Below, piece after piece: positions 55,496 through 63,364 of a stretch of 64,000 nucleotides of DNA (the stretch's first letter is position 1; each line of letters begins with the position of its first letter). The notes below the pieces were generated by a model. The model did not search any database, had not been told where the DNA came from, and saw nothing but the letters and a program-made list of their open reading frames with translations. The position numbers were made by a program, and so were the translations under genes. Origin of the DNA: Corallococcus sp. AS-1-6 (GTDB lineage: Bacteria > Myxococcota > Myxococcia > Myxococcales > Myxococcaceae); the NCBI RefSeq assembly GCF_020037015.1, contig NZ_JAIQDE010000004.1, positions 186,001 through 250,000 of the forward strand, given 5' to 3'.

Positions 55496-56056
55496 ATGCG
55501 ACTGCTCGTGTGGAGTGGAATCGTCTGCGGAATGCTGCTCGGGTGCGCGGGGTCGAACGCGGCGCGCAAGGACGAGGCCCGGGAGCCGGCACCCACCGCC
55601 CAGCAGGAGGAGGCGCCGTCCACCCCCGTGACGCCCCCGGAGAAGAAGGCCGGGTCGCCCGCGGCGGAGGCGGAGAACCCGGAGGCGGCCATCGTCATGC
55701 CCCTGGAGATCACCGAGACGCCCGCGCCCCGCGACCCGATTGGCATCGAGTCGCAGAGCGTGAAGGGCGACGTGCTCACGCTCCATGTCCGCCACGGCGG
55801 CGGCTGCAAGGAGCACCGCTACGGCCTCGCGTGGGACGGGCGCTTCACGACGACGGCGGAGGGCGAGCCTCGCGCGGAGCTCACCCTGATGCATGACTCG
55901 AACAACGACCGGTGCAAGGCGATGGTCTACAAGGAGCTGGCGTTCGACCTGTCCACGCTGAAGCAGGAGTGGAGCGAGAAGGGCCACGGCGACCACGCCA
56001 CGCTCCACCTGGACTTCAACGGCGTGCCGGACCAGTCCGCCCGCTTCAAGTTCTGA
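55496..56056 (+). CDS. Lipoprotein of unknown function
   Basis: 186 residues. The lipobox ends at Cys17 (LLGC). A Pro/Ala/Glu-rich linker runs to about 62, then a beta-rich domain of about 110 residues with Cys residues near 104 and 141 and HGGGCKEHRYGLAWDG. I recognise no family. ATG at 55496 with GGAGGA four bases before. Its end overlaps the convergent NADAR gene by 11 bases. Confidence 0.78.
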   Translation: MRLLVWSGIVCGMLLGCAGSNAARKDEAREPAPTAQQEEAPSTPVTPPEKKAGSPAAEAENPEAAIVMPLEITETPAPRDPIGIESQSVKGDVLTLHVRHGGGCKEHRYGLAWDGRFTTTAEGEPRAELTLMHDSNNDRCKAMVYKELAFDLSTLKQEWSEKGHGDHATLHLDFNGVPDQSARFKF

Positions 56057-56558
56057 CCGCTGCGTGCCCCTGCGCGAGCAGGTCCTCGCGCAGGCGCGTC
56101 AGCACCTGGCCCAGCAGGTTCAGCCCCCGCCACGTGGACGGGTCCTGGATGCGCGGGTCCTCCACGGAGAGCCCCACGCCCCAGATGCGGTCCAGGGGGC
56201 TGGCCTCCACCAGCTCCGTGCCCGCCGTGGCGAGCAGCGCCTCCAACAGGTGCCGGTGCTGGGTGAACTTCGCGTGGTTGCCCTCGTAGACGATGCGCTC
56301 GCGCTCGCGCTCCCAGCGGGCCGCGTCGAACGGGCTCACCTTGCGGCCCAGCGCCTTGTGCTGCTTGGGCGTGGCGGCCCGCAGCACCTGCTCCATCACG
56401 CGCGTGTCGCCGAACAGGCGCGCCTTGCCCGCCATCATGTACTGCTCCGCGCAGGTGTAGCGCACGCCGTCCACCGTGAAGACGGACGGGTGCCACTGCG
56501 AGAAGAAGGAGTCCTCCCTCCAGAAGAACGTGAACCGCGCTGACGTCGTCGTGCCCAT
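56046..56558 (-). CDS. NADAR-family N-glycosidase (YbiA-like)
   Basis: 170 residues. It has the family pattern F-x-SQWHPS-x-F near the start, TCAEQYMMAGKARLFGD, NHAKFTQHRHL and the C-terminal DRIWGVGLS...NLLGQVL. E. coli YbiA cleaves N-glycosidic bonds in riboflavin-pathway intermediates, and other members act on ADP-ribose adducts; the substrate here is not known. ATG at 56558 with GGGGAGG upstream. A perfect inverted repeat lies in the 49-base gap to the divergent gene. Confidence 0.88.
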   Translation of the reverse strand: MGTTTSARFTFFWREDSFFSQWHPSVFTVDGVRYTCAEQYMMAGKARLFGDTRVMEQVLRAATPKQHKALGRKVSPFDAARWERERERIVYEGNHAKFTQHRHLLEALLATAGTELVEASPLDRIWGVGLSVEDPRIQDPSTWRGLNLLGQVLTRLREDLLAQGHAAVRT

Positions 56559-56577
56559 CCCAGGCCTCCCCGAAATC

Positions 56578-56598
56578 TTCGTGTAATAATGACACGAA
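56578..56598. promoter_or_regulatory. Perfect 7-7-7 palindromic operator between divergent genes
   Basis: TTCGTGT, spacer AATAATG, ACACGAA: an exact inverted repeat in an AT-rich core inside the 49-base gap between the NADAR gene and the divergent gene at 56608. The spacer itself resembles a -10 box on both strands, so one bound repressor could block both directions. Confidence 0.65.
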
Positions 56599-56607
56599 CG
56601 TGCGGCG

Positions 56608-57387
56608 ATGGAGGAACCTGACTTGGGCGCCTACAATGCCCGCCCGCTCCCCATGCGACTTCAAGAAGCCCAGAAGCTGTTGGACCGCTGTTTCACCGGC
56701 ACGCGGGAGGGCGCGCCGCGCCTCCATGAGCCCTCGGACCCGCGCTTCGCGGAGCGGGGCGGGGCGGTGTGGCTGGAGTACCGCTGGTACGTGCGCGAGC
56801 GCGGCATGGCGGAGGTGTTCCTCAAGTGGGACCGGGTGGCGCCCGGCGACGAGAAGACGGTGGAGGCCACGGTGCTGCGCACGCACCTGCTGGGCCAGTC
56901 CCCCATGCTGTCCCAGCGCGCGCTGCGCACGGTGGAGGGCGGCACGCCCGCGCCGGAGCGGGTGCTGGACATGCTCAAGAGCGACGGCATCCGCCGCGAG
57001 TGCGTGGCCCGGGGGCGCACCACCGTGACGGTGGAGCACTGGGAGAGCCGGCGTCCCGCGGCGCTGCTGGACGAGGCGCGCTTCGCGGAGCTGGCGGCGC
57101 CGCTGGAGTCGGAGGACTCCACGCCGGACGCCCGTCACGAGGCCGTGCAGCGGCTGGCGGACGCGGAGCGGAGCCCGCGCGTGCAGGACGTGCTCTTGCG
57201 GCTCGTGGCGCGCAAGCCGTCGCTGATGGCCCTGCGCATCCTGTCGGAGTGGGGCGAGGTGAAGGCCCGCGAGTACTGCCAGCGGGACCTGGCCGCCGTG
57301 AAGCCGGGCAACGCGGCGGACCTGTGGGCCCTCACCGCGTTGGACCGGCGCCTGGAGGCGTGGCAGTCGCTGGCGCGCCCCGCGTGA
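56608..57387 (+). CDS. Hypothetical soluble protein
   Basis: 259 residues, no signal peptide or membrane segment. The first 150 residues are mixed alpha/beta with VWLEYRWYVRERGMAEVFLKWDR; the rest is helical and looks like two or three HEAT-like repeats (DARHEAVQRLADAE, VQDVLLRLVARKPSL). I do not recognise a family. ATG at 56608 or 56653. It is divergent from the NADAR gene across the palindrome at 56578, which hints at shared control. Confidence 0.7.
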   Translation: MEEPDLGAYNARPLPMRLQEAQKLLDRCFTGTREGAPRLHEPSDPRFAERGGAVWLEYRWYVRERGMAEVFLKWDRVAPGDEKTVEATVLRTHLLGQSPMLSQRALRTVEGGTPAPERVLDMLKSDGIRRECVARGRTTVTVEHWESRRPAALLDEARFAELAAPLESEDSTPDARHEAVQRLADAERSPRVQDVLLRLVARKPSLMALRILSEWGEVKAREYCQRDLAAVKPGNAADLWALTALDRRLEAWQSLARPA

Positions 57388-57406
57388 GGCGCGCGCCAGC
57401 GGTGCG

Positions 57407-58333
57407 TCAGTGCTGCGAGCCCACCCGGGGGCCCAGCACGTCGCGCAGCGCGTCCGCGACGGTGAGCCGGGGGGCCCAGCCCAGCGCGCGCAGCTTGCCG
57501 GGGTCCGCCACGAGGCTGGGGATGTCCGAGGGGCGCAGCCGCGCGGGGTCCAGCTCGATGCGCGCCTGCACGCCGGACAGGTGGAGCATCTCCTCCAGCA
57601 GGCTGCGGATGGTGCGGCCCTCGCCGCTGCCCACGTTGTAGGCCTGGCCCGCCTCGCCCTGGAGCAGCAGCAGCCGGTACGCGTCCACCACGTCCTTCAC
57701 GTGGGAGAAGTCCCGGATGGCGTCCAGGTTGCCCGTGCGCAGGACGGGGTCCACCGTGCCCAGCGCGATGGCGCGGATCTGCGCCGCGAAGGACGGCACC
57801 ACGAAGGTGGGGTCCTGCCCCGCGCCCAGGTGGTTGAAGGGCCGGGCGAGGATGACCTCCATGCCGTAGCTACGGAAGAACTGCTCGCCCGCCAGCTCCC
57901 CCGCGGACTTCGACGCCGCGTAGGGGCTGAGCGGCACGTGCCGGTGGGACTCCTCGGCGCGCGTGCCCTCCGCGACGGGGCCGTAGACCTCACCGGAGCC
58001 CACCAGCAGCACGCGCGCCTTGGGGGCGCTCTCCCGCAGGGCGGTGAGCAGGTGCACCACGCCCATGGTGTTCACGGCGAAGACGCGCGCGGGGTTCTGG
58101 TGGCTCTTGGCCACCGAGCTGAAGCCGGCCAGGTGCAGCACCGCGTCCGGCTTCACCTCGGAGACCGCCGCCTTGACCTTCGCCTCGTCGGCGATGTCGA
58201 AGTGCAACGCGGTGCTGCTGATGCCCTCGCCGCGGGGCCCGTGCACCTCCACCACCTCGTCGCCGGCCGCGCGAAGCGCGGCGCACGCGTGCCGGCCGAC
58301 GAATCCATCCGCTCCCGTGACGAGGACGCGCAT
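57407..58333 (-). CDS. rmd: GDP-6-deoxy-D-lyxo-4-hexulose reductase (GDP-4-keto-6-deoxymannose reductase)
   Basis: 308-residue short-chain dehydrogenase of the extended NDP-sugar type. It has VTGADGFVGRH at the N-terminus and the active-site SGEVYGP with YAASK (Tyr-x3-Lys), plus the ARPFNHLGAGQ and RDFSHVKDV motifs of the Rmd group. It should reduce the Gmd product to GDP-D-rhamnose; the sequence is less like the epimerase that makes GDP-L-fucose. The start lies one base after the gmd stop, so the two are coupled. Confidence 0.88.
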   Translation of the reverse strand: MRVLVTGADGFVGRHACAALRAAGDEVVEVHGPRGEGISSTALHFDIADEAKVKAAVSEVKPDAVLHLAGFSSVAKSHQNPARVFAVNTMGVVHLLTALRESAPKARVLLVGSGEVYGPVAEGTRAEESHRHVPLSPYAASKSAGELAGEQFFRSYGMEVILARPFNHLGAGQDPTFVVPSFAAQIRAIALGTVDPVLRTGNLDAIRDFSHVKDVVDAYRLLLLQGEAGQAYNVGSGEGRTIRSLLEEMLHLSGVQARIELDPARLRPSDIPSLVADPGKLRALGWAPRLTVADALRDVLGPRVGSQH

Positions 58334-58334
58334 C

Positions 58335-59381
<1,047 letters not shown>

Positions 59382-59445
59382 TCAGGGAACTTGAAGAGGA
59401 CGCCGTCCATGCCTAGGTAGGGAGCGACCTGCCCAGGAGCCGCCC

Positions 59446-60708
59446 ATGCGCAACCTCTCCCTCCCAGCGTTGACGGCCGTGCTCGTGAGCGCGGCGGCGG
59501 GGGCCCAGACGGCTCCCGTGGCGGTTCCCTACACCGTGCAGACCCAGCCCGGGGCGCGCTCCGGGGGCGGCACCGTGAACGACGTGGCGCTGTGGGTGAA
59601 CCCGGCCGACCCCGCCGCGAGCCGACTCATCACGGCGGACCAGAACAACGGCCTGTTCACCTATGCCCTGGACGGCGGGGAGCTGCAGGCCGTCACCGAG
59701 GGCACCTCCGCGAGCGTGGACGTGCTGGGCGGCTTCCCGCTGGCGGGGGGGACGTCCGCGGCGCTGGTGCTCAGCGCCAACCCCACGCTGTCGGGGCTCG
59801 TGCCCTACGTGATGGATGCCACGGCGGATGGCGGCGGGCTCACCCGCCTGTCGCCCACGGCGGCCCCGCTGGATGTGGGCGTCACCTACGGGACGGTGCG
59901 GCTGGCCCGTGGGGCGGATGGGACCATCCAGGCCTTCGGGGGCCTGGCGTCGGGCGGCCTGCGGCAGTTCCTGCTGACGCCCACCGACGGCGGCGTCACG
60001 GCGACCCCGCAGCGGGACATCCCGGCCGGCGCGGTGCTGGGGTTGGCGGTGGACCCGGCGTATCGCGCGCTCTACGTGGCGCAGCAGGGGCAGGGGCTCT
60101 ACCGCTACGGCGCGGACGCGGACGCCGGCACCCAAGGTGCGCTGGTGGTGGGCCTGGGGGACGGCGGCCTGACGTCCGTGGGGCGGCTCGCGCTGTACGA
60201 GGCGTCCGGGGTGGACGGCTACCTGGTGGCGTCGGACCCGAGCGCGAACACCTTCGTCGTCTTCGACCGCCGCACGCTGGGCCGGGTGGGCGCGTTCCAA
60301 CTGGGGCAGGACGGCGGCACGGACCCGGTGGAGCAGTCGCGCGGGCTGGTGGCGTACTCGGGCGCGCTGGGCACGGCCTTCCCGGAGGGCCTCTTCGTCG
60401 CGCATGACGGCGTCAGCAGCAGCACGTTGAGTGACAACCTGAAGCTCACCTCGTGGGGCAACGTGGCGCGGGCGTTCTCCCCGCCGCTCATCATCGCGCA
60501 GCAGCCGGCGGACGGCGGCGTGGACGGCGGCACCGGCAAGGACGGCGGTGGCGGCGTCGTCGTCAATCCGGGCAACGGCAACCCGAGCGGCGAAGGCGGC
60601 GGGACCGACGACGACAGCGGCTGCGGGTGCACCAGCACGTCGGTGCCGGCCATCGCGACGCTGGGGCTGCTGGCCCTGTCGCTGTTGGGCCGCCGGCGCC
60701 GGAGCTGA
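59446..60708 (+). CDS. Beta-propeller phytase-like protein with MYXO-CTERM surface anchor
   Basis: 420 residues. A signal peptide (AGAQT near 21) precedes a phytase-type propeller (about 25-345) with DVALWVNPADPAASRLITADQNNGL near its start, as in calcium-dependent beta-propeller phytases. A Gly/Asp-rich linker follows. The C-terminus is a MYXO-CTERM-like signal: Cys393-Gly-Cys395, a hydrophobic helix (400-415) and an Arg4 tail, expected to be processed and anchored at the cell surface. The enzyme would release phosphate from phytate. Catalytic residues were not checked one by one, so a non-phytase propeller remains possible. Confidence 0.82.
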   Translation: MRNLSLPALTAVLVSAAAGAQTAPVAVPYTVQTQPGARSGGGTVNDVALWVNPADPAASRLITADQNNGLFTYALDGGELQAVTEGTSASVDVLGGFPLAGGTSAALVLSANPTLSGLVPYVMDATADGGGLTRLSPTAAPLDVGVTYGTVRLARGADGTIQAFGGLASGGLRQFLLTPTDGGVTATPQRDIPAGAVLGLAVDPAYRALYVAQQGQGLYRYGADADAGTQGALVVGLGDGGLTSVGRLALYEASGVDGYLVASDPSANTFVVFDRRTLGRVGAFQLGQDGGTDPVEQSRGLVAYSGALGTAFPEGLFVAHDGVSSSTLSDNLKLTSWGNVARAFSPPLIIAQQPADGGVDGGTGKDGGGGVVVNPGNGNPSGEGGGTDDDSGCGCTSTSVPAIATLGLLALSLLGRRRRS

Positions 60709-60759
60709 CACTCGAAGCGTGTTGAAAGCGGCAGGGGGGCGGGATGAAGTGCGCGCCCC

Positions 60760-62547
60760 ATGCGCACCTTTCGTTCCACCGTCCTGGCGCTCGCGGTGCT
60801 CGCCTCCGCCTGCAAGGGCGGCCCGACGCCCGCCCCCACCGCCCCGCCTCCGGCCCCGGCCGCGCCCGTGCGGCTCACGCTGGTGGGCACCAACGACTTC
60901 CACGGCTGGGTGATGCCCCACCGCGCCACGCTGCCGGACGGGCAGAAGGTGGAGCAGGGGGGCGCGGCCCTCTTCGCGTCCTACGTGGCGCGGCTGCGCG
61001 AGGACAACCCGGGCGGCGTGCTGCTGGTGGACGGCGGCGACCTGTTCCAGGGGACGCTGGCGTCCAACCTGGGCGAGGGCGCCATCGTCGTCGACGTGTA
61101 CAACCTGCTCGGCTACACGGCGGTCGCCATCGGCAACCACGAGTTCGACTACGGGCCGGTGGGCCCGGGGCCCGTGGCCACGCGTCCGGACGAGGATCCG
61201 CTGGGCGCGCTCAAGGCCCGCGTGGCGCAGGCGAAGTTCCCCTTCCTGTCCGCCAACGTGCGGGAGAAGGACGGACAGCCCCCGGCGTGGCTGGGCAATG
61301 ACGGCACCACCGTCGTCACCGTGAAGGGCGTGAAGGTGGGCCTGCTGGGCCTGTCCACCCTGTCGACGCCGCAGACGACCAACCCCGCGAACGTCGCGAG
61401 CCTGAGGTTCGAGTCCCTGGCCGACGCCGCGAAGCAGGCCGCGAAGTCGCTGCGCGAGCAGGGCGCGGAGGTGGTGGTCGCCATCGCGCACGCGGGCGGC
61501 AAGTGCACGGATCTGGCGAACCCGCGCGACACGTCCGGGTGCGAGCGCGACGACGGCGAAATCTACGCGGTGCTGGAGGCGCTGCCCGGGGGCGCGGTGG
61601 ACGCGGTGGTGGCGGGCCACACGCACCAGGTCATGGGGCACTTCTTCGGGGACGTGCCGGTCATCGAGACGACGGGGCTGGCGCGCTCGTTCGGCGTGGT
61701 GGAGCTCTTCGTGGATGCCGCGACCCACCGCGTGCTGCCCGAGCGCACGCGCATCCAGGCCGCCATCCCGGTGTGCGGCGCCGTGGACGCCACGCTGAAG
61801 TCGTGTGATCCGCTGAAGCTCAAGGACGCGAAGGACGTGCGGCTGGTGCCGGCCACGTTCCTGGGCCAGCCGGTGACGCCGGACGCCCGCGTGGAGGCGC
61901 TGGTGGCCCCCGCGGAGGCGCGCGTGGAGGAGGAGCAGCGCCGCCCGGTGGGCGTGGAGGCCCAGGCCCGCATGCCCCAGGTCTACGAGGGCGAGAGCGC
62001 GCTGGGCAACCTCATCGCGGACGCGATGCGGGAGGCGGCCCGCTCCGACGCGGCGGTGATGAACGCGGGCGGCATCCGGGCGGACCTGCCGCAGGGGCCG
62101 CTCACCTTCGGGAAGCTCTACGAGATCCTCCCCTTCGACAACACGCTCGCGGTGCTGGAGCTGAGCGCGGACGAGCTGCGCCGCTTCCTGTCGCTGGCCT
62201 ATGGCGGCCGCAAGGGCGTCTTCGCGGTGTCCGGGCTGGAGGTGACGCTGGGCGCGTGCCCGGGGCCGGAGCGCTTCCAGGGCGTGACGCTGCCGGGAGG
62301 CAAGCCGCTGAAGGCGAAGGGGACCTACCGGGTCGCGGTGCCGGACTTCCTGCTGCGCGGCGGTGACGGGGTGGGGCCGCTGACCTCCACGCTGCCACGG
62401 GAGCGTATCAGCCTGTTGCAGGCGCAGGACCTGCGCGAGGTGCTCACCGCGTACGGCCACGCCCACGGCAACGCGCTGAAGCCCCCGGCGCTCGGCCGCG
62501 TGCACCGGGTCAAGGCGGCGGAGCCCTGCGCGGACGCGAAGCCCTGA
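60760..62547 (+). CDS. Lipoprotein 5'-nucleotidase (UshA family)
   Basis: 595 residues. The lipobox ends at Cys18 (ASAC), then a Pro-rich linker. The metallophosphatase domain has GTNDFHGW, DGGDLFQG, GNHEFDYG, and AGHTHQVMG. The 5'-nucleotidase C-terminal domain has ALGNLIADAMRE and NAGGIRADL. It should remove phosphate from extracellular nucleotides at the cell envelope. It lies 51 bases after the phytase-like gene, so both may serve phosphate uptake. It is a distant paralogue of the gene at 21425 and keeps the canonical NDFHG motif that one lacks. Confidence 0.92.
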   Translation: MRTFRSTVLALAVLASACKGGPTPAPTAPPPAPAAPVRLTLVGTNDFHGWVMPHRATLPDGQKVEQGGAALFASYVARLREDNPGGVLLVDGGDLFQGTLASNLGEGAIVVDVYNLLGYTAVAIGNHEFDYGPVGPGPVATRPDEDPLGALKARVAQAKFPFLSANVREKDGQPPAWLGNDGTTVVTVKGVKVGLLGLSTLSTPQTTNPANVASLRFESLADAAKQAAKSLREQGAEVVVAIAHAGGKCTDLANPRDTSGCERDDGEIYAVLEALPGGAVDAVVAGHTHQVMGHFFGDVPVIETTGLARSFGVVELFVDAATHRVLPERTRIQAAIPVCGAVDATLKSCDPLKLKDAKDVRLVPATFLGQPVTPDARVEALVAPAEARVEEEQRRPVGVEAQARMPQVYEGESALGNLIADAMREAARSDAAVMNAGGIRADLPQGPLTFGKLYEILPFDNTLAVLELSADELRRFLSLAYGGRKGVFAVSGLEVTLGACPGPERFQGVTLPGGKPLKAKGTYRVAVPDFLLRGGDGVGPLTSTLPRERISLLQAQDLREVLTAYGHAHGNALKPPALGRVHRVKAAEPCADAKP

Positions 62548-62563
62548 AAAAAGTGCGCCCGCC

Positions 62564-62686
62564 GTTGGAAATTTTCCCTCCGCGCTGATCCGCTGGGGCT
62601 GGATCGCGGCGCAACCCAGCGGAAGATCAGCGAAAGGCGCCCAGGGCCGAATTTTCGGCCTGGGATCAGTTTCCAACGGAGGGAAA
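62564..62686 (+). ncRNA. Structured leader or small RNA candidate with alternative closing stems
   Basis: Hairpin 1 (62583-62632): CGCTGATC/GATCAGCG and CGCTGGG/CCCAGCG, separated by a 3-base bulge. Hairpin 2 (62640-62664): CCCAGG-(G)-CCGAA/TTCGG-CCTGGG with a tight TT-centred loop. Around both, GTTGGAAA (62564-62571) can pair exactly with TTTCCAAC (62670-62677), or TTTCCCTCCG (62573-62582) can pair exactly with CGGAGGGAAA (62677-62686); the two cross and cannot both nest. It begins 16 bases after a stop codon and ends 93 bases before the next ATG. No known family is recognised, and expression is not shown. Confidence 0.5.
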
Positions 62687-62779
62687 CCTCCCTACTCTAG
62701 GGCACGCGAGATCCCCTTGCGGCGCGGCCGAAGGCCAGCGCGAGCAAGTGGGAGCCCGTGCGTGGGAGGGACAGAAGAG

Positions 62780-63211
62780 ATGCTCTACAAAGTGACCCCG
62801 ATGATGGTCCCCGCGGCGCCCGAGAAGAAAGAGGCGCGCGAGCCGGGCCAGCCGCGCAAGCGGCGCAAGTCCTCCGTCTACGACGCCGACGGCCACGAGG
62901 TGTTGATCTCGCTGATGTGTCTGAAGTGCAAGACGCTCAAGCCGCTGGCGCAGTTCGGGCTGCGGAAGATGGCGGACGGCGCCATCCGCAACCAGCCGTG
63001 GTGCCGGGGCTGCCGCTCAGGCGCGGGCACGAAGAAGCCGAAGAAGGAAGAGTCCCAGGCCGCCACCGTCGAGGTGCCCGCCGTCGCCGCCGCGGAGCCC
63101 GTGCTCCAGGTGGTCGCCGCCGTGCCGCTCGACGCCGCGCCCGTGGCTCCGACGCTCGTCGACGCCCCGGCGGCGCTCGCGGGCGACGCGACGGCCCCCG
63201 CCCTGGTCTGA
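62780..63211 (+). CDS. Small zinc-finger protein
   Basis: 143 residues. A basic N-terminus (RKRRK near 27-31) precedes a four-cysteine finger: Cys47-x2-Cys50 and Cys75-x2-Cys78, with the spacing and the PLAQF/DGAIRNQPWC pattern of the small CxxC...CxxC fingers found in phage and bacterial proteins, sometimes fused to HNH nucleases. Here the C-terminal 60 residues are Ala/Val/Pro-rich and carry no nuclease motif. ATG at 62780 has GGGAGGG about ten bases before; the earlier in-frame start at 62717 is not supported. Possibly a DNA- or RNA-binding regulator. The structured region at 62564-62686 lies upstream. Confidence 0.75.
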   Translation: MLYKVTPMMVPAAPEKKEAREPGQPRKRRKSSVYDADGHEVLISLMCLKCKTLKPLAQFGLRKMADGAIRNQPWCRGCRSGAGTKKPKKEESQAATVEVPAVAAAEPVLQVVAAVPLDAAPVAPTLVDAPAALAGDATAPALV

Positions 63212-63222
63212 CGCACCGCCCG

Positions 63223-63350
63223 GGATGATCCGCCCTGCTGGGGCGCGCACCGTTCGCGCCCCGCATGTGACGGATCCGCCCGGAGCTCCCGCTCGAAGCG
63301 CCCAGTCAGGTGTCTCTCCGCGGGCGGATGATCCGCCCTGGCGGGGCGGT
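63223..63350. repeat. Direct repeats with palindromic core in the gap before the DnaK-family gene
   Basis: GGATGATCCGCCCTG followed by GGGGCG-type sequence occurs at 63223 and again at 63326. A shorter GGATCCGCC relative lies at 63272. The second copy is part of an exact palindrome GGGCGGAT-G-ATCCGCCC (63322-63338). The gap is between convergent genes, so these may act as terminators or be remnants of a small dispersed repeat. Confidence 0.5.
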
Positions 63351-63364
63351 CCGCCTCCTTCTTC

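Noticed and set aside
59391-59419. TTGAAG-17-TAGGTA as promoter for the phytase-like gene
   Set aside because: The -10 is too poor; kept out of the feature list.
59413-62676. Open frame of 1087 codons on the minus strand opposite the phytase-like and nucleotidase genes
   Set aside because: Low-complexity Arg/His/Gly/Ala translation with no motif; a product of GC-rich third positions in the real plus-strand genes.
62548-62760. Retron or known myxobacterial small RNA at the structured element
   Set aside because: No reverse transcriptase gene is nearby, and the hairpin layout does not match any retron or small RNA I know.
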